Shown: positions 49,362-60,664 of the stretch, one piece after another
Layout of the letters: each line of letters opens with the position of its first letter
How positions within the stretch are numbered: position 1 is the first letter of the stretch
Assembly (NCBI GenBank): GCA_027475525.1
Contig: JAMWFC010000009.1
Location: forward strand, 620,001 to 684,000
Reading direction: 5' to 3'
Length of the DNA: 64,000 nucleotides
Origin: Macrolepiota albuminosa
Lineage: Eukaryota; Basidiomycota; Agaricomycetes; Agaricales; Agaricaceae
Notes under the pieces: model-generated
What the model was told of the DNA's origin: nothing
What the model saw: the letters and a program-made list of their open reading frames with translations, nothing else
Database searches by the model: none
Position numbers and translations under genes: made by a program

Positions 49362-50865
49362 TTTCAATTGCTATGATATGATCATTGGTACATAAAAAAA
49401 TTCCATCAAATAGCCTACTGGCTAATTTGCCAAAAATACTGATGTCAGAAAAAGAGTTTTAAAGAACTTTGAAGAAGGGAAAGCAGTCAGATACAGCTGT
49501 AAAGAAGCTTAGAAAGCCAAATTAGGCTAACTAACAGAGAGAAATATATGCTAAATGCATAGTAAAATTGCTGGAGTGCTAGCCAACTAGCTCTTGAGTG
49601 AAGATAAGAGGATCTCATCAAGGACAAGGTACATAGTATAGTTGAAACTGTAGGGAGCACATGGTCACTATAGAATTGACTAGACATTCAATGGACATAT
49701 GACTTATGCATGCCACAGGAGTGGAATGAGTTGCTAGCATCAATAGTGATGCATATAATTGGAAGGGTGCAATTGATCCCAGACTTGAGAGGTATATTAT
49801 CATGCATGAAAAGATGAGGTATCCAAACCATTGGATATAAGATTCAATGGTGTATTGCTAAAAGCAAGGAGTGTGCAATTGTTTTCAAGGACAATAAAAA
49901 TAATAAGGGTTCAACCAATAATGAGGTTGAATCTAAAGACTCTATAGAAGAGCATGTATGTGCTTTACAGAAGCAATTCAAACTGAAGGTTCAGCTATGT
50001 ATACCACACATTCCAAAAGAAAAATGTAAGGCCATAGGCCTTACAGAGGAAGAAATTCCTCAACTATGCCAGCAATGGCAGCATGAATTTGTGGATATCA
50101 TCAATGAGACAAAGAAGAAACTTCCCATAGAGAGAAGTGAATCACAAAATTAATCTTATTGATGAGAATAAGCAATTCAAATATCATTTGCCTTGCTGTT
50201 TATGAGCACTTCAAGATTAGCTTTGTGAAAAAATAAACTGGTATATCAATGCAAAGTGGTGAGAACCACAACCAGTGGTGCAAGCTGCACCATTATTATA
50301 TATTCTCAAAAAGGATGGGATGTTTTGAACAGCATTAGATGCATGGCAGCACAATGATAATACAGTCAAGGATGTAACCTCCCTTCCAGATCAGGAAGTT
50401 ATATGTGAGGATATCACCAAAGCAAAATATAGGTCAAAAATTGACCTCACAGATACATATGAGCAGATTTGCATATGCAAAGAAGACATACTGAAAACAT
50501 TGTTCTTGTCCTTTATGAAGATGTTTGTGAGCAACATAATGCAAATTGGCAATTGTAATGTGCCAGCTACATTCCAGAGGTTAATGACCCTAATTTTCTG
50601 AGATGTCATCAGAAAATTCATGCATATTTATTTAGATGATATCTTTATTTTTTTTGACTCCATTGAGGAGCATGAGCAGCACTTACAAGTCATATTTGAA
50701 TGACTAAGAAAAGCAAGTCTATATCTCAAGTAAAAGAAATGTGAGTTATATGCACCTAGCATAGACTGTTTAGATCATATTATTGATGAACAAGATATAC
50801 ATCCAGATACTAATAAACTTGATCATATTAGACATCACTGTCTACACTGGGCTATTAATAGCCAT
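49362..50865 (+). mobile_element. Decayed relative of the 27-39 kb Ty3/gypsy element (PR-RT part)
   Basis: Plus-strand pieces match the big element's pol in order: NFNCYDMIIGT (protease end) at about 49,362, then VNHKINLIDENKQFKYHL, then LPDQEVICEDITKAKYRSKI and the HIYLDDIFIF catalytic box, then CELYAPSIDCLDHIIDE. Many stops, mostly TGA/TAG, and Arg-to-Cys/His changes indicate heavy C-to-T/G-to-A change. It starts 13 bp after the Tc1 end and has no LTR or integrase here. Confidence 0.85.
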
Positions 50866-51170
50866 GACCCAGAATAGACCCTTCTTTCACTAGAAACTGC
50901 TGTATCAGTATTGCACATTTGCACAAAAATCAGAGTAGGGCATCACAACAGTACATGTCATACATTGTAGGGGAGCTTGCTTTGTGCCATATGATATGTG
51001 TCCAGCAGAGTCTACTACACTGTAGCAGAGCAGCCCTCAGCATGCTGTACAATACAGAGCTGTGGACATGTCACAATGTGCTGTATGACATGGTCCAGTA
51101 GATCAATATAAGGTGGGCACACACATACACATGCAAGCCCAGTAAACACCAGCAAACATTAGTAGGCATC

Positions 51171-51368
51171 AGTCCATGAGTGAAAACCTCCTCCATTAGC
51201 AAACATCAGGGCATGAGTGAAAACCTCCTCCATTAGCAAACATCAGGCATGAGTGAAAACCTCCTCCATTAGCAAACATCAGGGCATGAGTGAAAACCTC
51301 CTCCATTAGCAAACATTAGGGCATGAGTGAAAACCTCCTCCATTAGCAAACATCAGGGCATGAGTAAA
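51171..51368. repeat. Minisatellite with 36-37 bp unit, about 5 copies
   Basis: The unit beginning GCATGAGTGAAAACCTCCTC and ending CATTAGCAAACATCAGG recurs at 51211, 51247, 51284, 51321 and 51358 with near identity; a partial copy starts near 51,175. It is a head-to-tail tandem repeat without spacers of differing sequence. Confidence 0.9.
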
Positions 51369-52571
51369 CCCTCCTTGAAGTTCCCCACTTCTTTCCCTAC
51401 AACAACTCAAGACTGCATGCCTCCCCTTTCCTGCTTTTCCCACCCCTGCACCAGCAGACATCCACAAAAGAGCCCTGCAGACCTATGCAGGCCTATGCAT
51501 GCCACCTGGCACATTCTACATTTCCTTCAAACAGCTTTGACTCCATATTGAAGTTGAAAAGAGAGCTTCAAAAGTCTGAGTTGGTATGGCACTAGAACTC
51601 TCCATGATATCCAAACTTGTCTATGATTGTCTCGACGCTCTATGTTCCATGGGCGTCTGGAAAAAAATCGATTATCCCACTCTGGCATAAATGTGTATTA
51701 TAGTCAAGCCATTTACGAAGCTGACAACATGATGTGGCGCACTATGGGTATTCGCCAAGTGTACACGAGCTAGTCGAGAATGACTTTTCTTAAAACCTTT
51801 CAACGGAGGCCATAAATCCACGTTGGACACCTTGACTCAGTACACGGCTGATAACCGGCACCTCCTCAATGCGACTAATCGTTCAATATCATTGACATGG
51901 AAATATATGACCGGTTCTGATATAGCGATGGTACTCACAATCGCGGGCAAGTTCCGTGGCAGTCATGTTTTTCTTTTAAATGTAATGAGCTACTAATGCA
52001 GTTCTGGCCGCCACAATCCACCTGTGCAATTCATGTCTCAGGGACAGCTTGTTCCGACTTTCTAGGAAGTAACTCACCCTCTCCCGTTTTGTAAGAACTG
52101 ATCATCAGGTCGCATGAGTATCTATCGTAGAGAAATCGCATGTAACACATTTTCCGATATTCACGAGTTGTGTCAAGCGATTTTGATATCCAAATCGATA
52201 CTTTATAAGTCGGGACGAAGGTGTTCCATCATCTTTTGTCGACCTTTTGGCGGAATACTCCACATTATGTCCAAACAAGGTGCCGAATGGTTAGCGACAT
52301 AGATGCTATTTCAAACGAGACTCACAAGAGGAATCTCTCGGGAGGTAACGCAAAAGCTCCCCAACTGTTTGAGAACATATCACGAAGAAAGTCCTGAAGT
52401 ACGGCAGTATCCCGTGGCAAGCAAGCCGTGCCTTCTCATCATCTCGATTATCATGATATTGGCGATGTTTTCGGCAGCTTAAGGCATAAGCTTCTGTCAC
52501 TAGAAAGTTCAACACCTGACAACACTCACTAAGTTTTTTTTTGGAACAACATAATTGTGACTACTCAGCAA
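51369..52571. other. Intergenic transition from repeats to genes
   Basis: CpG content rises after about 51,600 as the repeat block ends. Short frames (for example 52114-52302 plus) are not supported as genes. Confidence 0.4.
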
Positions 52572-53960
52572 TTAATGAAACAGTGTATCCTCGCCATCCT
52601 TGTAATCTGTCTCTGGCCAAGCGCCAAACATTACGAAACTCTCCACAATGACGTGTTCCCGAAGCCAGCTGAAATGCGGTATCGAAGAAAGAAGTTCTGT
52701 CGTGCCTAACCTCATCTTCTCAAGTGGACAACCAATGGCCTGGCGTCGCTCTACGATATCTGCAACAACATCATCGTCATTTTCGTCCACTAACACCGAA
52801 ATGGTGTTTAATTCTGGCCAAGGAATGAAGCCATCAATGGGATCATCAGCTAGTATGCGGAGAACGTCTGCTGTCTCTCTGTGATAGACAGCGAACGAAG
52901 TCGTTGTCGGAAACGTGTAGAATAGCTGAGTATATTCATCATTTGTTATATCTGGGTCAATTAGCACAAGCTCTCGCAGCAGAGGAAACTTGATTGAACT
53001 GAAAGGCGAAGCCATGAAGGGTTGGAGATCATACTGTTTGAGGTTTTTCAGAACAATTGAGGTGAGGGATACTGCAATAATTCCAATAAGAATTCCGCTG
53101 TATATCTCTCCACCGATACCGCATATTCGGAGGCGGCGCAACTTCGGAATGACAATGGGGTCCCCCATTGCCAGTGCTGTCCAAGGTGTCGTTACTGAAC
53201 AAAACAGGTCTCCATATAGAGACAAATTTTGCAATGCAGATGATGAGATGATCACCCGTCGAAAGGTGGAATAGAGGATCGGAGTGAATACTGTTTGGTC
53301 CAAGTGAAGTGTCGTGATGTCCTGGAAATGCAAGCAAAATAGCACAAGCGCAACACCACGTAATCGCATAAAAGACAGATGTGGCATTTCAGCGCCGAAT
53401 GGTTTTCTACCGTCAGGTGGGAAAAGTCCCTCCACAGTGTCAATAGCGATGGATAAATGTTTTAAATTGGGCATCGCGACCCTACTGAAACGCTGGACGA
53501 TCAACTGCGCGGATGACTCGAAAACGCAATTGATCACCAATTGCCGATATCGATTGGAGTGAATCAGTATCGTCTCAATTTGCGCTATCATGGGCGGATT
53601 CATCGGGACGGACAGGCCAGTTTCTATACGCACATTCAATGCGCACCCACTAGTCCTCACCAGATACGTTTCTAGCTCTGCGCTAGAGATACGGGGGGAT
53701 ATGGTAATGTCTGACCAGAGCTGGGGTGTCCCAATTGCGACTTCGCGGAAGTGCGAACTGACATGGGTTACGAGGACTTCATATGAGTGATAGGCTAGAT
53801 GCGAAATCGGAGAACCAGCTATTTCATTGTCGTCTTCCCATTGTAGATTCTGACCAAGTTTGAAGATCTTGGCCAGCAACTCCGAAGGGAGCGAGTAGAT
53901 GGGAGTGACTTTGTTGGCGATTGTGCGGGACGTCACGTCAAAAAGTTCAACGGAATCCAT
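52572..53960 (-). CDS. F-box domain protein
   Basis: Single-exon gene of 462 residues from ATG 53960 to 52572. The N-terminal F-box reads IYSLPSELLAKIFKLG at residues 20-35, followed by a segment typical of Agaricomycete F-box proteins (THVSSHFREVAIGTPQLWSDI). The rest is leucine-rich with weak LRR-like periodicity (LKHLSIAID, LRRLRICGI, LRELVLID). Such proteins are presumed SCF substrate adaptors; the substrate is not known. It is single-exon, unlike the other F-box gene at 22.5-24.2 kb, and the two do not look like close copies. Confidence 0.88.
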   Translation of the reverse strand: MDSVELFDVTSRTIANKVTPIYSLPSELLAKIFKLGQNLQWEDDNEIAGSPISHLAYHSYEVLVTHVSSHFREVAIGTPQLWSDITISPRISSAELETYLVRTSGCALNVRIETGLSVPMNPPMIAQIETILIHSNRYRQLVINCVFESSAQLIVQRFSRVAMPNLKHLSIAIDTVEGLFPPDGRKPFGAEMPHLSFMRLRGVALVLFCLHFQDITTLHLDQTVFTPILYSTFRRVIISSSALQNLSLYGDLFCSVTTPWTALAMGDPIVIPKLRRLRICGIGGEIYSGILIGIIAVSLTSIVLKNLKQYDLQPFMASPFSSIKFPLLRELVLIDPDITNDEYTQLFYTFPTTTSFAVYHRETADVLRILADDPIDGFIPWPELNTISVLVDENDDDVVADIVERRQAIGCPLEKMRLGTTELLSSIPHFSWLREHVIVESFVMFGAWPETDYKDGEDTLFH

Positions 53961-54842
53961 GGACCGTCTCTGAGTCTGGTAGCTCGTCAGAGGAACGCGG
54001 CCTGATTATCTAGGTAGAAAGATAATTGTTGAAGACGGTGGACCACACTATGCGCAACACACGTTGAGGCGTTTGCCAGGGATAGCTTTACAAATGGTTG
54101 GATTCGATCCAAATCTGCTTTTTTAGGGGTCCCATGCCGTAAAATATCTTTGAGAGGTCTTTTAGAAACCTTAAAATCTAAAATACACAAGTGAGTGCCG
54201 ATGAGCGACAAATGGAGTGGGATGTTTAACTGACGAAGATATATCGACAACAGTTTAGCAAATGGAATAGTGGACTGGACTTGCCGCATTAGATCGGAGC
54301 CGCATTGTGGATCATTCCAGTAGATATTACATTAAAAATGAGACTCGGCACAATAGGCAAAAGTAGACAGTCACCATAATGGCCTCGGTGTGGGAAAGAA
54401 GTATGTGAACAAGATTTTTCTAAATATATAATGACAACCGTTTCAATGTCATATGTTGATAAGGTTTGCAGCGTTGATCTAGGGGAACAAATTGGAGAAG
54501 GTTCGAGGGGTAAGGCAAAAAGGAAGCACCGTGTGTCAAAAAGTTTTGAGGCTGACGTTGACTTAAGCTCTACTACGGCGAACGATCTGTCGCGACACCT
54601 TATGAGTGACATGGTGCAGCAAGAACAGAATTCGCCGATGCTGTATTTCACACCTGTTTCACAAAGGATGATGATTGATACACAATTTATACTGCGACCC
54701 TGAGTGGTTCATTGAAAGGTTGTTGGACTTTCGACAAAATACTACTAGAATGTCATGGGGTTAGCTGGTATAATCCTGGAATCCGATTGATTGTTCAGCC
54801 TCTTTCGTCGACTTGTACACTGAGTCTATGCCCATGAATTCA
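53961..54842. other. Intergenic, no gene recognised
   Basis: Open frames at 53987-54289 and 54289-54651 (both minus) and 54431-54703 (plus) have no family resemblance. Confidence 0.4.
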
Positions 54843-55883
54843 TCAGTTTCTAGGAGCCTCCACAGTGCTTGTTTCCCGGGTGAATTTTGACTCATCAACT
54901 CCTTTTTCCACTTTTGCAACAGTTCTGTTGAAGGTAAGAAGGGTCAAACCCTGGCTTTCCCTGATCCTGGACTCCCAGCCATCAGGAAGACGTTCCTCGA
55001 GCAAGAGGGTCTCTAAATCCTTAACACGACCACCAAAGATGGTGAGTAGTGTGGACGAGCTGAAGAAAGGGAAACATGGATCAGCACAACCCTGGCGGGT
55101 ACAAAAAAAACAACAGACTTCGAGCTTCCAAACATCTTGTGAATTCTACTGAGAGAGAAGTTGGGATTGTTAGCTCGAGATTCGGCACGGCGTTTTGACA
55201 ATATACGGGAGAGGTCAGAAACCGTGAGGACCTCGTTGCCATCGGCATCTCTTCCCGTAGCAGATTCAAGTAGCTCCTTCACGTAAGGTAGATGTATTGT
55301 AGCCTGATTTGGTTCGAAATGTAGATCTTGCCCTGGAAAGAGGGGAAGAGACAGAGGTTGAGTCTCACACGACTACTCCATGTTGAATAAGACGTGAGAA
55401 CTCACGAACAAGGGAGGCATCATGTTCAATCGCGTTATGAAGGTCCAAGTTTGCGAGATCAAACGTGTCCGTGTTATAATTTTTCTCCAACATCTTAGCA
55501 GCATAGTTAGGCACAAAGAAGCAGAAAGTAGGAGCAAAGTTGTATGTCTTATTGATGAGTGATCCCATTTCTTTGAACGCGATGTTCTTTCCATTGCGTG
55601 GAAGGATGCCTGTGAGAACGTTCCTATCAGCTGATGTCCACGATAAGAAACGTCGAGAACACACACCGTGGTTGGCCATCGCATTGAGAGCGGGGCACGA
55701 ACATCGGCTGTCACCTTCTTTTGGAGGGATGTACTCTGGCCATTTCCCATCCGCACCCGGATGCCCAGCAGGAGTCACTTTACCAACTTTACGTTTCGGC
55801 ATGACGAGATTGACCAGAGTGAGGCCCACATCCCATACAGCGATGCCGATATCCTGTACTACTTTCACAGCGAATGATAACAT
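54843..55883 (-). CDS. Heme-thiolate peroxidase (peroxidase family 2, UPO-like)
   Basis: Exons 55883-55406, 55332-55119 and 55059-54843 give 302 residues. The heme-ligand region reads S-R-C-S-C63-P-A-L-N-A-M-A-N-H-G, the SCP form of the PCP motif, and E-H-D-A-S (about 153-157) is the acid/metal-site motif of this family. A hydrophobic N-terminus (DIGIAVWDVGLTLVNLVM) suggests a membrane anchor rather than secretion. The C-terminal LPDGWESRIR and FNRTVAKVEKGV motifs fit the family. The frame is open upstream to an in-frame ATG at 56066, but the ATG at 55883 aligns with family N-termini. Such enzymes oxidise or peroxygenate substrates with hydrogen peroxide. Confidence 0.88.
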
Positions 55884-56223
55884 GTAACAAGGGAAGAAGA
55901 AGTGAGATACGGAGAATGGGGCCTTGGACTTTGGACTGGCATAGTCATTTATAACGTCAGAAGAAGCGAATAGTGCAAGGCAAATTTTCTCATCTGATGA
56001 TTCCAGTTGTGGTAAAAACTCAAAATAGTATGTAACATTTGCAAAAACACGTGGGAATCGAGGCATTGCTCTGTAAGTCAAAACGCCAGAGGTTCGGCCG
56101 TTGGAAGATGGAAGAGATGAGCGTCAGGAAATCACCGGTCAACATTCTACATGCTATCTGGAATATTTAAATCCTTTCTATTACAAAATCGCATGGTGGT
56201 GCCGATGAATTGGTCTGAAGACA
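55884..56223. other. Intergenic, peroxidase promoter side
   Basis: Short gap holding the presumed promoter of the peroxidase and the 3' side of the Nudix gene; an open frame upstream of the peroxidase start (to 56,066) is judged non-coding or 5' UTR. Confidence 0.35.
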
Positions 56224-57578
56224 TTACCACCGTTCCAAGTCAAATGTCCCATGCAGACGGGTTATAATCTTCATGTAATCGGGCTCATTCTCGGGTGTGA
56301 TATAGCCGAGACGAATAAAAAGATCAATGAGGACTACACGAGTCAGGCATCTATTATGAAATTGAGTAAACGACGTACTAACCGAGTGCACAATTTGGCT
56401 TAAACAACCCTGCGCGCATCTTCTGGACTACCTCGTCATAGGTAAGAAGCTAAGAAGTAGGTAAGTGGTCATAAATGAGGGGAGGGGAAGAACCCATACT
56501 TCAAACGACTCAACTTCACCGTCAAGGGGCCGAGGCTCAAAGATCTTCGAATTTACGTCGGCGGGGATACAAATGTCGTAGACGTACCTTAGAGTTGTGA
56601 GTTTCTGGAATAGAAGGGAACTCTCGCAAATACCTACTCTACTTCGGGCTGGAGCCAGCCCATAGACGTCCTAGCATAAGTGTCAGTTCCTGATAAGGTC
56701 ATATGTTGATAGGAATCCAGGAAACCTGTAGAAGTAGCTGATGGCTCCGGCGGTGCGTGCATACTTCCTCACGACATAATCCGGAATACTAGCCTCCTCC
56801 ATGCATTCCTTTACCATAGATTCGAACATCGACATGCCGCTTGGAATACCCCCTGCAACTGTATTGTCGAGGAGTCCGGGGAATCTGTCATGTATCCGCT
56901 ATTGAGTCATTGTGTAATACACGCTAGTCTTTGTTAAGTATGGACCTACGTTTGTTTTGTTCGTGCACGTGTTGGAACCCAGATCTGCAGGCTCTTCTTG
57001 CCGTCCACTTGGACTTCTTTGTATATGGACATGTGCACCCCATACGTGATTAGGCCAAAAAGAGCACAGACTGATCGTTCCATCTCGAAAGCAAAGTTAA
57101 GTGCTTGACCCAAGCTCGCATCCCTTGGATGGTCGTGTATACCGAGTGGATCAGCATAGATAGGATATAATTCCGCACGCCATTTCTTCGGTCCGCAAAC
57201 ATCCTCGAATAACAAAGTATCTCTCCACCTTTCACAAAGTTCCTTCATGGCTGCCGTGCGTTTGACATGGGAATCAAGCCAACTGCGAAAAGACACTGAT
57301 GGACCAAGATTTCTATTGTTCCGCGGTATGTAGGTTGCTTCAACAACATTGAGAGCCCACATCTCCTGAACCCCGAGCTCGCGACTCCGTTGATTTTCGA
57401 GAACTAGTTGCTTGAGGATAACGGGCCGAAGTAGTCCAATGACGGGACTATCAGGAGATTCCGATAGATAAAGTGGGACCAGTAGCTCTACATCGTAGAT
57501 GGATGGCACTGGAGATGGATGGTGGACGCGAGTGTTGTCACAGACGTTAATAATGTCTAAGAAAGATAAGACAGGCAT
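56224..57578 (-). CDS. Nudix hydrolase with DUF4743 N-terminus
   Basis: Exons 57578-56950, 56884-56726, 56670-56638, 56587-56500, 56449-56383 and 56333-56224 total 361 residues. The N-terminal DUF4743 part has FLDIINVCDNTRVH and GLLRPVI; RWRDTLLFEDVCGPKKWR lies in the middle. The Nudix box starts after TFPGLLDNTVAGG: G-x5-E-x7-K-E-C-M-E-E, with Lys in place of the first Arg, as is common in this group. Relatives are related to thiamine-pyrophosphokinase-associated Nudix proteins that hydrolyse oxidised thiamine diphosphate; substrate here is inferred. The exon 2 acceptor was chosen at 56884, since an earlier AG breaks the frame. Confidence 0.88.
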
Positions 57579-57916
57579 ATATAGTGCAATCGCTTTGAGG
57601 AAACTGATAATCGACTGATCCTCTGGCGACCGGCGATCAAACAAAGCGAGGCCTGTTCGAAAAACGATGTGTCCGACTTTGTTCAAACAATTTTGCCTAT
57701 TCTACATCACAGCGCCTTTCTGGAGAGGAAGAGCTAGCTCGACACGATCTGTTTCGAAAATGATATCTAATTATCCAAGAGAATCGAGGCGAATGCAGCG
57801 TAGCTAGCTCGACAAGATCTATTTCGAAAATGATATCTAATTATCCAAGAGAATCGAGGCGAATGCAGCGTGACGGAGAAAATTATATTGTCGTGACGTG
57901 ACACGCGGAAAAAATA
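57579..57916. promoter_or_regulatory. Divergent promoter between Nudix and TCD genes
   Basis: A 338-bp upstream region shared by two genes transcribed apart. It contains a 70-bp tandem duplication (57733-57802 and 57803-57872) with only two or three mismatches, including GATATCTAATTATCCAAGAG. The duplicated block doubles any regulatory sites it holds. No TATA box is obvious. Confidence 0.5.
57733..57872. repeat. 70-bp tandem duplication in the divergent promoter
   Basis: Units start GCTAGCTCGACACGATCTG and GCTAGCTCGACAAGATCTA; the rest is identical. The mismatches and the different period set it apart from the exact 77-bp duplications elsewhere. Confidence 0.9.
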
Positions 57917-59570
57917 ATGAATTTTCACTCACACCAGAACCAACTTATTGCAACTGCCGTTGGCGCCTCTGTGGCTACCGCATGCTTGATTTCAGCATAT
58001 TCAGTATATTCCAAGAGAGAAAGGCGGAAGCAACTGACGGAGGAGATTAATCGCTCATTGTCTACCCAGAAATCGAGCGTTGACGTGAACAATTACCCCA
58101 ATGACGCTCCTCTGTCGACCAAGGAGTCGGATGAACTTTCGGGAGATTATGATGAGGAACTCATAAGGGAGCAACTTTCACGAAATTATTCTTTCTTTGG
58201 AAACGACGGAATGGCCCATATCCGACGCGGGAAGGTTGTGGTCGTGGGTTGTGGAGGCGTTGGGAGCTGGGCAGCAGTCATGTTGGTTCGATCGTGAGTT
58301 TCTTTCATAGACTCTGTTACGGGTGTTATCAAGATGTCTTTCAAGAGGTGTTTCCCGAATACGGCTAGTCGACTTTGACTATGTCACGCTCTCGTCCTTA
58401 AATCGCCACGCTACAGCTACCTTGGCTGACGTTGGAATACCCAAAGTCAAGTCCATAGAACGGACTCTAAAAAAAATTGCCCGATGGGTTGAAGTTGATG
58501 CGCGGATAGATATATGGCGTAAGGATGAAGCTGAGGACCTTCTTGACGGTGCCGACTGGGTTATTGGTGCGTTTTAGACAATTTTCAGTGCATTGATACC
58601 TCATGTCATTGTAGATGCTATTGACAATATCACGACGAAGGTCGACCTCCTAAAGTATTGTCATGAACATCAAATTAAGGTATGAACACGCTATGTCAGT
58701 TTCTTGAAGCTGATCGCCTAAGCTCAGGTCTTCTCGTCCATGGGCGCTGGAGCTAAATGCGATCCTACAAGAATTCAGATCAGTGATATTTCTAGTACAA
58801 TATACGACCCTCTGGCCCGGTCTGTACGGCGACGGCTGCGGTTACAAGGTGTCTCGTCAGGAATCCCTGTTGTCTATTCAACCGAGGTTCCGGGGGATGT
58901 CAAACTACTCCCTCTTCCTGAAGAAGAATTCCAGAAAGGCCCGGTCAAAGAGCTCGGCGCTTTTGACGATTTTAGAGTCCGGATCCTGCCTGTTCTTGGT
59001 CAGCTGGTTGACGTTGCAATATGTTCCTATTCTCATTCCCTCTAGGGCCTCTACCATCTATCTTTGGCCTTCATGTTGCTACTTATATCCTTTGTGAAAT
59101 CGCTGGAAAGCCAATTCTGAATCCGCTCCCCATCAAGAACCGAAAAAAGCTCTACGAACGTCTCTTACGCGATCTCCTACATCGAGAAATCAAGCTGACC
59201 GGGGAAGTTATCAAGTGTGTTGTCCATTTATTTCCCCTCACAAAATCTGACATCATATCACGCTAGCAAACTACCAATAGATGAAGATGATATATCATTA
59301 ATATTCGAGGACGTCCATCGCGGTCGTTCTGTCATTCCGCCTCATAATGTTCCTTCCAGACCCGTCCTTGTCAGATGGGACATAGTGAAACCTTTAACAG
59401 TCGACAACTGTGTCGTGATGGACTTTGCAGAAGCAGAAAAGCACTACAAGGAGAGTGGGAGCTTGGAAGAGCCCATCAAAAGACCCAGAGACATTTGGGG
59501 CAATGAGGTGACCCATGTCGTTGATCGTCGGGCAGAGGAGTTACGGAGAGACCGAGAATGGGTGATGTGA
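57917..59570 (+). CDS. tRNA N6-threonylcarbamoyladenosine dehydratase (TCD1/TCD2-like)
   Basis: An E1-like/ThiF ATP-dependent enzyme that cyclises t6A37 to ct6A in ANN-decoding tRNAs. Exons 57917-58293, 58346-58566, 58615-58679, 58728-58998, 59046-59214 and 59267-59570 sum to 468 residues. An N-terminal hydrophobic segment (about 10-30) suggests a mitochondrial outer-membrane anchor as in yeast. Next come the nucleotide loop VVGCGGVGSW (109-118), RLVDFDYVTLSSLNRHA, DAIDNITTK, and SSMGAGAKCDPTRI. The C-terminal VVDRRAEELRRDREWV ends the protein. Intron positions were set so the frame is kept and conserved blocks join cleanly. Confidence 0.93.
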
Positions 59571-59653
59571 CGTTCGTGAAGACATACAATTTATATAACG
59601 TAACCTTATCAGATAGGAATTAATTCAATAATGGGTTCAGAGTTGGCGTACGA

Positions 59654-60540
59654 ATGAATCAGGAACAGCAAGTCCTTGTTTTACCATTTCAATATTTCGA
59701 TATGCATCGACAAACGCCTGCCTCTGCCACCAAGAAAACTGGGCAAGGTCCGACCAGTACCGATTCTATTCTTGATGCGGTACTTGCGAATAGCAGAACG
59801 AATGGCTTACCCGAGATAGCGGTCAGCGCTACACAGGGAAAACTTTTGAAGCTTTTGGCTCAATCTATCGATGCCAAGCGTATATTGGAAGTTGGCACTC
59901 TACACGTCCATTCCTAGTTACCACCATATTTAGACTGATTTTTACTTTTGAGGTATTCTACCATCTGGTTAGCCAGGGCTCTTCCCCATGATGGAAAATT
60001 GATAGAGTTGAGCGAGAAACATGCAAAGGCAAGCCAATTTAATTGATTCCACTCTCACCTGATCGGGTTCATACAACGGTGATTGAAGCGCAGTTGCCAG
60101 AGATAACATCGCTGATGCTGGTTTTATCTAAAGTCGAAGTGATAATTGACAGAGCTGCAGATTCTCTTGCGAACCTCCACCCTGATGTTCTTTTTGACTT
60201 GGTTTTCATCGATGCGGACAAACTCTCAAATGCAAGGTACTTCACCGAAGCTAAACGACTGGTCCGTAAAACGGTGTAATTGTGAGCCTACTTATATGTT
60301 GCATGCAATATAGCTATCTAATGAACAATAGATTGTAGACAACGTCGTCCGTCATGGGAGAGTAGCAGATCCCTCGTACAGTGATGACAGCGTAGAGGGA
60401 GTTAGAAGCAATCTGTTCTTGATGGGCAGAATATTATCATTCGAAGGGATACAACGGTTTTCTAAAGCGCAACTGATGATTATTTGTGGATCATATCATC
60501 AAAAAAATCAAATTGTCCACACATTCATTGTACACTAAGG
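59654..60540 (+). pseudogene. SAM-dependent O-methyltransferase, eroded
   Basis: Resembles caffeoyl-CoA/catechol-type O-methyltransferases. The first block (ISATQGKLLKLLAQSIDAKRILEVGTL, shown here in part) is good, then STIWLARALPHDGKLIELSE, and later LFDLVFIDADKLSNARYF and VDNVVRHGRVADPSYSD. Between them the helix after KHAK (normally with a V-A-R-E-N stretch) is missing or scrambled, no splice donor follows LEVGT, and the C-terminus lacks the usual GYDGF end. It is either a pseudogene or needs a splice model I cannot find. Confidence 0.55.
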
Positions 60541-60664
60541 TGGAAAGGATGATTACCGACGGACATGAGCCCTAAAGAATGGATGAGGTCGCTTTATGTC
60601 TTATATGGTTCTCCATCCCATAATCGTCCCTTATCACTTCTCGGTTAATGTTCACGAGAACGGA

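Noticed and set aside
49370..49560. Short minus-strand frames over the gypsy relic
   Set aside because: They are antisense to recognisable protease/RT coding sequence.
51171..51368. CRISPR-like array
   Set aside because: Units are directly joined with no unique spacers, and the host is a eukaryote; it is a minisatellite.
55884..56081. Extended N-terminus of the peroxidase to 56066
   Set aside because: The extra residues lack family similarity, while the ATG at 55883 starts at the usual hydrophobic segment.
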